Assembly (NCBI RefSeq): GCF_008806385.1
Contig: NZ_VZZK01000005.1
Location: forward strand, 1-64,000
Direction of reading: 5' to 3'
Length of the DNA: 64,000 bases
Origin: Methylobacterium soli
GTDB taxonomy: Bacteria > Pseudomonadota > Alphaproteobacteria > Rhizobiales > Beijerinckiaceae
Under the pieces are notes generated by a model. It made no database searches, had not been told where the DNA came from, and was given only the letters and a program-made list of their open reading frames with translations. The position numbers were made by a program, and so were the translations under genes. The stretch's first letter is position 1; every line of letters starts with the position of its first letter. Shown here one piece after another: positions 56,411-64,000 of the stretch.

Positions 56411-57501
56411 GTGGGGAGGATCGCGGCGGCTTCCGGCCGAAAGCCGAGGCGAACCCGGCCGCCGACCGGCCAGTCCGGGCCGCCGGCCGGCATGGTCGTG
56501 CGCATCGACGACCCGTCCGCCATGCGAACCTGGCTGCGGATGCGGTCACCCAGGAAGGTGACCGCGACGACGGTTCCCGGGAGCCCTGCGCCCGTCTCAT
56601 CCGCGAGCGCGATCCGCTCCGGCCTCAGCGCCACGACGACGGGCGCTCCCGGCGCGAGCGCTGACGCCGGAGCGGTGGCCCGGATCGGACCGAGCGCGGT
56701 CTCCACCGTTTGGAGTGCCCCGGGGGCTTCGGCACCGAGCCGCCCCTCGATCAGGTTCACGTCGCCGAGGAGCCCCGCGACGAAGCGGTTCGCTGGCTGC
56801 TCGTAGAGCTCGGCCGCGGCCCCGACCTGCACGAGGCGGCCACGATCCATCACGCCGATACGGTCGGCCATGGTCATCGCTTCGGCCGGATCGTGCGTCA
56901 CCACCACGAAGGTGGTGGCGAGCCGGCGCTGCAGGGCGCGCAATTCCCCCTGGGTTTCCTCGCGCAGGGCGCGGTCGAGGGCGCCGAGCGGTTCGTCGAG
57001 GAGGAGCACGCGCGGCTCGCGCGCCAGCGCCCGGGCGAGGGCGACGCGCTGGCGCTGACCGCCCGACAGCCGGTCCGGCCGCCGATCCGCGAAGCCCTCG
57101 AGGCGCACGAGGCGCAGGAGTGCGTCCACGCGCTCGGCGGTGGCCGTGCGAGACAGGCCCAAGCCCTTGATACCGTATGCGATATTTTGAGCGACGCTCA
57201 TGTGTGGGAAGAGCGCGTAGGACTGGAACATCATGTTCACCGGCCGCCGGTGCGGCGGTGCTCCGGCCAGATCCTGCCCATCGAGCCCGATCTGGCCGGA
57301 GGTCGGTGTCTCGAAGCCTGCGATCAGGCGCAGGAGCGTGCTCTTGCCGCAGCCCGAGGGTCCGAGCAGACACAGGAACTCGCCGGACCGAAGATCGAGG
57401 CTGACATCCTCGACGGCCACGTGATGCCCGAACCGCTTGGTGACGTTGGCGAGGCGGAGTAGCTGCGTCTCCGGTCCACCCGCCCGCAGGGGCTCAGCCA
57501 T
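56407..57501 (-). CDS. potA: Polyamine-type ABC transporter ATPase (PotA)
   Basis: The protein has 364 residues. It has Walker A GPSGCGKSTLL, the signature LSGGQRQRVALARAL, Walker B VLLLDEPLGALD, the H-loop Thr-His in VVTHDPAEAMT, and a C-terminal TOBE-like regulatory domain. It energises PotBC. Its start overlaps the end of the Crp-type gene by 8 bp. No periplasmic binding protein (PotD/F) is encoded in the window, so the substrate is inferred from the family only. Confidence 0.92.
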   Translation of the reverse strand: MAEPLRAGGPETQLLRLANVTKRFGHHVAVEDVSLDLRSGEFLCLLGPSGCGKSTLLRLIAGFETPTSGQIGLDGQDLAGAPPHRRPVNMMFQSYALFPHMSVAQNIAYGIKGLGLSRTATAERVDALLRLVRLEGFADRRPDRLSGGQRQRVALARALAREPRVLLLDEPLGALDRALREETQGELRALQRRLATTFVVVTHDPAEAMTMADRIGVMDRGRLVQVGAAAELYEQPANRFVAGLLGDVNLIEGRLGAEAPGALQTVETALGPIRATAPASALAPGAPVVVALRPERIALADETGAGLPGTVVAVTFLGDRIRSQVRMADGSSMRTTMPAGGPDWPVGGRVRLGFRPEAAAILPT

Positions 57502-58180
57502 CCTCGCGAAGGGCTTCGGCGACCCGTGCCTCGAGGAGATCCGGCCGGCGGATCACGAGGGCGCCGCGGGTGCGATCGACGAGCCCCTCGCTCGCCATCA
57601 CGGTGAATTCACGGGTCACCTGCTCGCGGCGACAGCCGATGCGGGCGGCGAGCACGTGATGATAGGGCGGCGGCGTGACAACCCGCTCGTCCCCCGCGCC
57701 GGCGCGCGGCACCGACAGGCGCAGCAGTTCCGCATAGAGGCGGTGGCGCAGATCGAGAAGCGCATGCTCCATCAGGCGGGTATTGAGTTCGCGCACGCGC
57801 TTCGTGAGCAGGCGAAAAAGCCGGTCGGCGATCGCTTCCGAGGCGAACACCATCTGGCGGAAGACGGCGGCCGGCACCACGCAGACCTCGCCGCGGGTAA
57901 GCGCCGTGACGTTGGCCGAGCGGCCGATCCCGTCGAGAGCCGCCAACTCCCCGAAGAACGCGCCGGCCCGCATCTCGCCGAGGATGACCTCCTTGCCCGA
58001 TTGTGAGCGATTCAGGATGCGCACCTCGCCCGCGGCCAGGAAGTACACGTCGGTCGAGACGTCGTCGTAATCGACCAGAACCTCGTTCTCGTCGAAGCGC
58101 CGCCAATGACATCGGGTCTCGAAGGACGCGAGCTCGATGCCTGGCTCCTTGAAGAACGGAATGCTCGCTAGCCGACCCAT
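57494..58180 (-). CDS. Crp/Fnr family transcriptional regulator
   Basis: The protein has 228 residues with the ATG at 58180, since the longer upstream reading frame has no family similarity. The cyclic-nucleotide-type domain has VYFLAAGEVRI and FFGELAALDGIGRSANVTA (the Gly-Glu-Leu and Arg-Ser pocket residues of cAMP-binding members are kept); the C-terminal winged helix contains AARIGCRREQVTREFTVM. It lacks the Fnr cysteine cluster. It overlaps potA by 8 bp and leads the Crp-potABC unit, so it probably regulates that transporter. Confidence 0.88.
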   Translation of the reverse strand: MGRLASIPFFKEPGIELASFETRCHWRRFDENEVLVDYDDVSTDVYFLAAGEVRILNRSQSGKEVILGEMRAGAFFGELAALDGIGRSANVTALTRGEVCVVPAAVFRQMVFASEAIADRLFRLLTKRVRELNTRLMEHALLDLRHRLYAELLRLSVPRAGAGDERVVTPPPYHHVLAARIGCRREQVTREFTVMASEGLVDRTRGALVIRRPDLLEARVAEALREDG

Positions 58181-58553
58181 TCCCTCAGCCCCTACGCAAT
58201 CCGACGCGATCACGTCCCGCACGTCCCCGCGCGCAAGCCTTCGGTCAACAAGGCCAGGTGGGGCAATGGGCCGGTTGGACCCGAATGTCGGCAACGTCAA
58301 GCTGTACGGGATCGTGGCGACAGCGGTTTCGCCGGTCAAGTCGAGGAAACACGAAGGGCGTGGATGATCTACGCGCGAGAAAGCCCCTGCGCGGCCATTC
58401 GCGATGACGAACCTTTTACTTCCTCAACGGATCGGCGCCGGATAGGCAGCGCGGCCGGATCAGCACCGGCCGAGGCTCGAGAGCCACCATGCCGGATCTT
58501 CCGATGAACGCCGCGGCGCTCCTGTCCTGCCATTCCCACTGAGTCCGGGTGCG
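58181..58553. promoter_or_regulatory. Divergent promoter region of crp-potABC and lpxC
   Basis: No gene is supported in these 373 bp, which lie between two divergently transcribed genes and should hold both promoters. The stretch 58360-58430 is slightly AT-rich. No clear operator was seen. Confidence 0.35.
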
Positions 58554-59477
58554 ATGTCTGCCCCGCCAGCCATGATCGCGCAACCCGACGATCCGGTCGC
58601 GCGTAGTGGCGCCGCGTCGCCCATGCAGGCGACCATCGCGGCGGCCTTCGCCTGCCAGGGCCGCGGTCTCCACACCGGGCGTCACACGAACGTCCGCGTC
58701 ACCCCGGCGGAGGCGGGCACGGGCATCGTTTTCCGGCGCCAGCTGCGGAGCGGCCGAACCATATCCGTCCCGGCCCTTTGGCAGGCCCGGGTTTCCCAGC
58801 CCTTGTGCACGGCGCTCCAGGCACCCGACGGCACGCTGGTCCGCACCGTTGAGCATCTGCTCGCGGCTCTCAGAGCGCTCGCGATCGACAACGCGCAGGT
58901 CGAGCTCGACGGCGAGGAACTGCCGATCTTCGACGGGAGTGCGGCACCCTGGTGCGCGGCGATTCGGGATGCGGGGCGGGTCGATCTTGCCGTTCCGTGT
59001 TCCAGGATCCGCGTGCGGCGCACCGTCGAGGTGCGTGACGGGCGGCGGTCGCTGCGGATCGAGCCGGCCACGAGCCTGTCCATCGCCGCGAGCCTTTCGC
59101 TCTCGCATTTCGGCGAATTGCGGTGGGAGGGCATGATCACACCGGAAATCTTCGAGCGCGATCTTGCCCCTTCGCGCAGCTTCGGCCGCCTCAAATGGGC
59201 GCTGCCCGCGAAGCTTTACGCATACGCCACGGGCCGCCCGCTCCTGCGCGGAGCCAACTTCTCGACCACGGCCGCGATCTACCGGGACCGTATCATCGGG
59301 GGGATGCGCGTACCCGAGGAACCCGTGCGTCACCGCGTCCTCGATCTCATCGGGGACCTGTCGCTCGCGGGGCATCCGATCCTGGGGCACGTCACCGCGG
59401 CACATACGGGCCACGAGCTGAACCATGCCCTCGTGGCCAAGCTGATGCGAGACAGCGCGGCCTGGGAGTTGATCTGA
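58554..59477 (+). CDS. lpxC: UDP-3-O-acyl-N-acetylglucosamine deacetylase
   Basis: The protein has 307 residues. Catalytic and zinc residues are all present: Glu100-His101 in TVEHLLAAL, His260 and Asp264 in RHRVLDLIGDL, and His287 in TGHELNHAL, with the same spacing as E. coli His79/His238/Asp242/His265. It deacetylates UDP-3-O-acyl-GlcNAc in lipid A synthesis. The N terminus (FACQGRGLHTGR) is normal from about residue 33, so the first 20-odd residues may be over-long. The gene stands alone rather than in the usual division (ftsZ) cluster, so it may be a second copy. Confidence 0.9.
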   Translation: MSAPPAMIAQPDDPVARSGAASPMQATIAAAFACQGRGLHTGRHTNVRVTPAEAGTGIVFRRQLRSGRTISVPALWQARVSQPLCTALQAPDGTLVRTVEHLLAALRALAIDNAQVELDGEELPIFDGSAAPWCAAIRDAGRVDLAVPCSRIRVRRTVEVRDGRRSLRIEPATSLSIAASLSLSHFGELRWEGMITPEIFERDLAPSRSFGRLKWALPAKLYAYATGRPLLRGANFSTTAAIYRDRIIGGMRVPEEPVRHRVLDLIGDLSLAGHPILGHVTAAHTGHELNHALVAKLMRDSAAWELI

Positions 59478-59776
59478 GACGGTTCAGGATTCGAGGCGCT
59501 CGCCGAGCCATCGCTCGATGGCATCGCGCAAACGCAGGAGCCAGTTGCTGGACTGCTCAGAACCGAAGACGAGCTGCGTGACGCGTAGCATCCGGGACCA
59601 TCTACGCCCCATCGAAGGGGGCGCCGCGAAGGGCCCCCCCCGGCGAAATCGGCGCAGCCTGACGGGCTGCGTTCACCGCCTTTATGTCCTGTGGATCCTC
59701 GAACTCGCAACCCTCGCGACGCGATAGGGCGCTTTGGCCGCTTGCCTCGGGCCGCCCGCCTCGCCAGAACGCACCC
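59478..59776. other. Intergenic region before the ABC-F gene
   Basis: About 300 bp without a supported gene or repeat. Only short frames with no ribosome-binding site are seen; the promoter of the ABC-F ATPase gene is presumably here. Confidence 0.35.
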
Positions 59777-61648
59777 ATGCTCCGCGTCAACGATCTCACC
59801 TACCGCATCGGCGAGCGCGTGATCCTCGATCGCGCCTCCTTCGCGATTCCCGACCGCGCCCGCGTCGGACTCGTCGGCCGAAACGGGGCGGGCAAGACCA
59901 CCTTGTTCAAGGCAATCCTCGGCGATATCCCGACGGAGGGCGGCACCATCGGGCTGCCGAGGGGGATGCGCATCGGCGCCGTCGCGCAGGAAGCGCCGGC
60001 CGGTCCCGAGACCCTGCACGCGGTGGTCCTGGCGGCCGACACCGAGCGCAGTCGCTTGATGGCGGAGGCCGAGCAGGCCGAGGGCTTGCGTCGCGCGGAG
60101 ATCGAGACGCGCCTTGTCGATATCGGGGCGCACTCGGCGCCCGCACGCGCCGCGGCGATCCTGCACGGTCTCGGCTTCGATGCCGAGGCGCAAGCCCGTC
60201 CCTGCTCCGATTTCTCCGGCGGCTGGCGCATGCGGGTTGCCCTCGCCGCGGTCCTGTTCTCCGAGCCCGATCTGCTCCTCTTGGACGAGCCGACCAACTA
60301 TCTCGATATCGAGGGCACGCTCTGGCTCTACGACTACCTCGAGCGTTACCCGCGCACGGCGATCATCATCAGCCACGACCGCGACCTGCTCGACGAGTGC
60401 GTGGACCACATCCTCCATCTCGAGCGCGGGCAGCTGACCCTCTGGCGAGGCGGCTACACCGCGTTCGCCCGGCAGCTCTCCGAGAAGCGCGTGCTGCAGG
60501 TGAAGGCGCGGGCAAAGCAGGAGGCGGAGCGCGCCCATCTCCAGAGCTTCATCGATCGCTTCAAGGCCAAGGCGACGAAGGCCCGGCAGGCTCAGTCGCG
60601 GGTGAAGCGCCTCGCCAAGATGGAGCCGATCGCGGCTCTGATCGAGGATGACGTGCCGGTGATCCACCTGCCGAGTCCGGAGCGCCCCCTCTCGCCGCCG
60701 ATCGTCGCGATGGAGCGGGTCCAGGCGGGCTATGCGGACCGGATCGTGCTTTCGGGGCTCAATCTCAGCCTCGCGCCCGACGATCGCGTGGCCTTGCTCG
60801 GCGCCAACGGCAACGGCAAATCCACCTTCTGCAAGCTGATCGGCGGCCGGCTCCCCCCGCTCGCGGGCGAACTCAAGCGCTCGGGCAAGATGGAGGTCGC
60901 GTATTTCGCGCAGCATCAGCTCGACGAGCTGCGCCCCGCCGAGAGCGCCTACGCGCATGTCCGCGAGCGGATGCCCGACGTGCCGGAGGCCAAGGTGCGC
61001 GCCGCGACGGCCCGCCTCGGCTTTCCGGCCAGCAAGGCGGACACTCCGGTCGCGCAGCTCTCCGGAGGCGAGAAGGCGAGGCTGCTGATGGGCCTTGCCG
61101 CCTTCAATGGGCCTCACCTCCTCATCCTCGACGAGCCGACGAACCACCTCGACATCGAGAGCCGCCAGGCCCTCGTCGAGGCGATCAACGATTACGAGGG
61201 CGCGGTGATCCTGGTCTCGCACGACCGCTTCCTGGTGGAGGCCTGCGCCGACCGTCTCTGGCTGGTGTCGAACGGGTCGGTGAAGACCTTCGATGGCGAC
61301 ATGGACGATTACCGCCGCCTCGTCCTCGCCGGGCCGGAGCGCGAGGAGACGCGCCAGGCGGAAGGCACGGGCGGCCAGAAGGCGGAGGCGCGCCGCTCCG
61401 CCGTCGAGCGCCGCGCCGCGCTCGCGCCGCTTCGCAGGAAGCTGGAGGCCGTCGAGGCGCGGATGACCAAGCTCTCGGAAGCCATTGCCAAGATCGACGC
61501 GGCGCTCGAGGACGGCTCCGCCTTCCAGCAGAACGCCGCCAAGGCCGGGGAGATCGCGCGGATGCGGGCGGAGGCTGCCGGCGCCCTCGGCAGCGCGGAG
61601 GAGGAGTGGCTGGCTTTGAGCGGGGAGATCGAGGCCGCGAACGCCTGA
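59777..61648 (+). CDS. ABC-F family ATPase
   Basis: The protein has 623 residues with the ATG at 59777. Two ABC domains in one chain have Walker A GRNGAGKTTL and GANGNGKSTF, signatures FSGGWRMRVALA and LSGGEKARLLM, and Walker B LLLLDEPTNYLDIEG and LLILDEPTNHLDIES. An intervening linker (about 240-300) and a C-terminal coiled coil (about 555-623) are typical of the ABC-F branch that includes Uup and YheS. Such proteins bind the ribosome and are not transporters. Confidence 0.93.
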   Translation: MLRVNDLTYRIGERVILDRASFAIPDRARVGLVGRNGAGKTTLFKAILGDIPTEGGTIGLPRGMRIGAVAQEAPAGPETLHAVVLAADTERSRLMAEAEQAEGLRRAEIETRLVDIGAHSAPARAAAILHGLGFDAEAQARPCSDFSGGWRMRVALAAVLFSEPDLLLLDEPTNYLDIEGTLWLYDYLERYPRTAIIISHDRDLLDECVDHILHLERGQLTLWRGGYTAFARQLSEKRVLQVKARAKQEAERAHLQSFIDRFKAKATKARQAQSRVKRLAKMEPIAALIEDDVPVIHLPSPERPLSPPIVAMERVQAGYADRIVLSGLNLSLAPDDRVALLGANGNGKSTFCKLIGGRLPPLAGELKRSGKMEVAYFAQHQLDELRPAESAYAHVRERMPDVPEAKVRAATARLGFPASKADTPVAQLSGGEKARLLMGLAAFNGPHLLILDEPTNHLDIESRQALVEAINDYEGAVILVSHDRFLVEACADRLWLVSNGSVKTFDGDMDDYRRLVLAGPEREETRQAEGTGGQKAEARRSAVERRAALAPLRRKLEAVEARMTKLSEAIAKIDAALEDGSAFQQNAAKAGEIARMRAEAAGALGSAEEEWLALSGEIEAANA

Positions 61649-61704
61649 GGCAACGTTCGCCGCGGCCGCGACGTTGTCGCCCGAACCCTGAGACGAGGCG
61701 CAAA

Positions 61705-62718
61705 ATGGCGATCCGATCCGACCGATTCCTTCCGGCCCGGGCGTCCGGCATCGCCAAGACCCTTGGGCTCGGCTCCCTCGGGGCTGCTGCCGGATGGCTC
61801 GCCTACAGCCGGCTTGCCATCGACCATCGGATGCCGCTGCCCCCTGCCCTCCCGGGTCGGCGCGAGGATCTGCGCACCCGGAGCGGTCGGGCCAGCTTCT
61901 ACGGCGATGGGCCACCCGAGGGCACGCCGCTCCTGCTGATTCACTCGATCAACGCGGCCGCGAACGCCTACGAGGTTCGCCCGCTCTACCGGCACTACGC
62001 GAAGGCGCGCCCGGTCTACGCCCTCGATCTGCCGGGCTTCGGCTTCTCGGAACGCCGGCGACAGGTCTACACGCCGCGCCTGATGGTCGACGCGATCCAC
62101 GCGGTGGCGGGCGAGATCCGGCGGCGGCACGGGGGCGTGCGGCTCGATGCCGTCGCGCTCTCGCTCTCGGCGGAGTACCTTGCCCGCGCGAGCCTGGAGC
62201 AGGCGCAGGATTATCGCAGCCTCGGTCTGATCAGCCCGACCGGGTTCGACGCCCGCCTCTCCGGCCGGGGGCCGCTCGGGGGACACCGCGGCAACGACGT
62301 CGCCCGCTCGGCCGTGGACTTTCCGCTCTGGGGCCGAGCCCTGTTCGACGCCCTCGTGAGCCGCCCGAGCATGCGCTACTTTCTGGAGAAGACCTGGGGC
62401 TCGCGCCGGATCGACGAGGGCCTGCTCTCCTACGATTACGCCTCCGCGCATCAGCCGGGCGCCGAGCACGCGCCCTTCTCGTTCCTGGCCGGACATCTGT
62501 TTCCGACCGATGCCACCCGCCTCTACGAGGCCCTGTGGCTGCCCGTCTGGATGATCCACGGGATACGCGGCGACTTCGTGGATTACCGCCACGCCGCGGG
62601 CTTTCACGAGCGGCCGAACTGGACGATCGAGCGCATGCCGACCGGGGCATTCCCGCATTTCGAGCGGCCCGGCGCCGTGACGCGCAGCTACGACGCCTTC
62701 TCGGCCGACCTCGCCTGA
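61705..62718 (+). CDS. Alpha/beta hydrolase with N-terminal membrane anchor
   Basis: The protein has 337 residues with the ATG at 61705 behind GAGG. A short hydrophobic segment near residues 18-38 (LGLGSLGAAAGWLAYSRLAI) may anchor it. It has LLIHSINAAANAYEVRPLYR, YALDLPGFGFSERR and the nucleophile region DAVALSLSAEYLARA, then a C-terminal PTGAFPHFERPG with the likely His. The overall pattern is that of an epoxide-hydrolase/esterase type alpha/beta fold; the substrate is unknown. It starts 57 bp after the ABC-F stop. Confidence 0.8.
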   Translation: MAIRSDRFLPARASGIAKTLGLGSLGAAAGWLAYSRLAIDHRMPLPPALPGRREDLRTRSGRASFYGDGPPEGTPLLLIHSINAAANAYEVRPLYRHYAKARPVYALDLPGFGFSERRRQVYTPRLMVDAIHAVAGEIRRRHGGVRLDAVALSLSAEYLARASLEQAQDYRSLGLISPTGFDARLSGRGPLGGHRGNDVARSAVDFPLWGRALFDALVSRPSMRYFLEKTWGSRRIDEGLLSYDYASAHQPGAEHAPFSFLAGHLFPTDATRLYEALWLPVWMIHGIRGDFVDYRHAAGFHERPNWTIERMPTGAFPHFERPGAVTRSYDAFSADLA

Positions 62719-62755
62719 GGGGGCCCGGGTTTCCGGGCCCTCGCTCGGAGCAAAA

Positions 62756-63877
62756 TCAAGGCACCCGCCAGCGGCTATAGCCGGTCAGGCGCGCGAGATG
62801 GTCGGCCGCGGCCTCGGCGAGATCGGCGGGGATGCGCTGCCAGGGCGCGGGGGTGCGGAAGCCGAAATGGGCGATCGTCTCGGCCATCAGGGACTCGATC
62901 TGGGCCTCGGTCTCGGGTGAAATCGCCTGTCCCGCCAATTCGTTAGGCGGGCGCGCCGGAGCCGGCTTGACGACGCTGCCCCAGGGCGCGCCCCAGAGCG
63001 CGCGGGCGAAGCGCTCGTTCGACAGGGCGGCATGGGCCTCGATCCGGCTGCGCAGGTCGGGCGCGTCGCCCCGAAACGGCTCGGGATCGAGGCCCCGGCC
63101 CCAGGCGGCGTTGTCGAGGACGTGGCCGATATGGCGGGAATGACCGCGAAACTGGGTGTGGACCCGGAGGCGGCGCAGGCGGCGCGCCGCCTCGACGGCG
63201 ATCGGGCCGGGGCTGCGGTTGGTGACGAGGCGCTCGGCTTCCGCGCTCATCAGGGGTCCGAGGCGGTCCTCGAGGCCGAGATCGCGGACGATCCGCCCCA
63301 GGAGCGGGGCCTCCGAGCGGACATCCCGCAGGGGGATCGCGGTGACGCGGCCATCGGCGGCGCGGCGCCAGGGCTCGATCAGGGCGGCGTAGTCGAAGCG
63401 GCCGGAGCGCCAGGTCTGGCGGGCGAAATCTCGGAAGGTGCGGGTCTCGCGCACCAGCTGGGCCAGGTGGGCATAGGCGGAGTTGAGCTGCTCGAATTGC
63501 GGCTTGACCACGATCGCGACCTCCATCCGGAAGCCGTGGGCCTGGAACAAATCATGCACGATTTGCGGAATTCCGAGCTCTGGCTTCTGAACCGCGAAAT
63601 CCTCGTACGACAGGATCACGGTCTCGGCCCGGGTCGAGGCCAGAACCCCGGACAGGCGCGCGAGGCTGGCCGCCCGCTCGCGGGCCGGGCGGCGGCCGTC
63701 GAGGGCCTCGCCGAGGGGCTGGTGGTTCACGTCCGATCCGTCCGGGCTGCCGGGCGGGGCGAGCGCCGGATAATGGAGCCCGACGGCGCCGAGCCGCGGC
63801 CGGAGGTTCGTCAGCACGGCCTGAAGCGAGGTGGACCCCGTCCTCGGCATTCCGATATGGATGATCCCCCGGCGCAT
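62756..63877 (-). CDS. Sulfotransferase-like P-loop protein
   Basis: The protein has 373 residues with the ATG at 63877; an in-frame ATG at 63910 is the alternative. The N-terminal IIHIGMPRTGSTSLQAVL is the 5'-phosphosulfate loop pattern of PAPS-dependent sulfotransferases, and VILSYEDFA plus a later QFEQLNSAYAHLAQLVRE region fits the 3'-phosphate-binding part. The rest is divergent and I do not recognise the acceptor. It converges with the alpha/beta hydrolase gene. Confidence 0.7.
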   Translation of the reverse strand: MRRGIIHIGMPRTGSTSLQAVLTNLRPRLGAVGLHYPALAPPGSPDGSDVNHQPLGEALDGRRPARERAASLARLSGVLASTRAETVILSYEDFAVQKPELGIPQIVHDLFQAHGFRMEVAIVVKPQFEQLNSAYAHLAQLVRETRTFRDFARQTWRSGRFDYAALIEPWRRAADGRVTAIPLRDVRSEAPLLGRIVRDLGLEDRLGPLMSAEAERLVTNRSPGPIAVEAARRLRRLRVHTQFRGHSRHIGHVLDNAAWGRGLDPEPFRGDAPDLRSRIEAHAALSNERFARALWGAPWGSVVKPAPARPPNELAGQAISPETEAQIESLMAETIAHFGFRTPAPWQRIPADLAEAAADHLARLTGYSRWRVP

Positions 63878-63975
63878 GATCCCCCGCTGGCCCGACTTGT
63901 CCTGATACAATCTGGGCGTGTTCTTAGACGATGATGCCCGTAAAGGGCGAGGCCGCCCGCCATCCGAGATCCGAG

Positions 63976-64000
63976 ATGCCCGAACTGACCCTCGCCGCCG
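63976..64000 (+). CDS. Possible start of a gene cut by the window edge
   Basis: An ATG at 63976 opens a frame (MPELTLAA) that runs off the right end. It is divergent from the sulfotransferase-like gene, with a plausible promoter gap, but there is too little to identify it or to prove that it is real. Confidence 0.2.

Noticed and set aside
59330..61915. 861-aa minus-strand ORF opposite the ABC-F gene
   Set aside because: Shadow of the ABC-F and lpxC coding frames; no family features.

Overview
The window is about 64 kb of very GC-rich DNA (near 70%) from an alphaproteobacterium. The strongest matches in style are Methylobacterium/Methylorubrum-type Hyphomicrobiales: long GC-rich antisense ORFs, a TorF-like porin, PaoABC, a multi-PAS GGDEF-EAL protein and LpxC. 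The genus is an inference; no rRNA or other decisive marker is present. I see no insertion sequence, integrase, phage gene or CRISPR array.

Left part (1-13.9 kb): after the 3' end of glmS comes an exopolysaccharide locus that is a rearranged Pel system. It has a secreted RTX protein carrying a PelA-type deacetylase domain (834-4235), then a tightly overlapping operon pelD-pelE-pelF-pelG plus a separate PelA-type glycoside hydrolase (4606-10406). Three nucleotide-sugar genes follow (4,6-dehydratase, nucleotidyltransferase, reductase; 10464-13517). PelA is therefore split over two genes, PelD lacks its c-di-GMP-binding GGDEF domain, and pelB and pelC are absent. A small repeat-bearing ORF (13639-13845, minus strand) closes this part.

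Middle left (14-25 kb): a LysR/DMT-transporter divergent pair, a cis-CaaD-like tautomerase, a large BLUF-PAS(5)-GGDEF-EAL protein whose BLUF domain has Phe where the photoactive Tyr should be, and a tartrate/D-malate block (dehydrogenase, MFS transporter, GntR regulator) with two matching palindromic operators. A TorF-like outer-membrane protein follows.

Centre (25.2-40.7 kb): a catabolic island with two arms diverging from a TetR gene. The left arm encodes two flavin amine oxidases, a RidA protein and an aldehyde dehydrogenase. The right arm encodes maleate isomerase, N-formylmaleamate deformylase, 2,5-dihydroxypyridine dioxygenase, maleamate amidohydrolase, a two-subunit molybdenum hydroxylase, an FAD monooxygenase, an alpha/beta hydrolase and an MFS transporter. 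This gene set fits conversion of nicotine, or a close pyridine alkaloid, to fumarate by a pathway like the 'VPP' (hybrid pyridine/pyrrolidine) route. A 23-bp operator-like repeat occurs on both sides of tetR.

Right part (40.7-64 kb): a glutarate-type block (CaiB/BaiF CoA-transferase, GcdH, LysR), a CAT-anticodon tRNA, the periplasmic aldehyde oxidoreductase operon paoABC, a nucleotide-sugar dehydrogenase, a 3-oxoacid CoA-transferase pair (scoAB), an AsmA-family protein, a Crp-PotABC operon, an isolated lpxC, an ABC-F ATPase, an alpha/beta hydrolase and a sulfotransferase-like protein.
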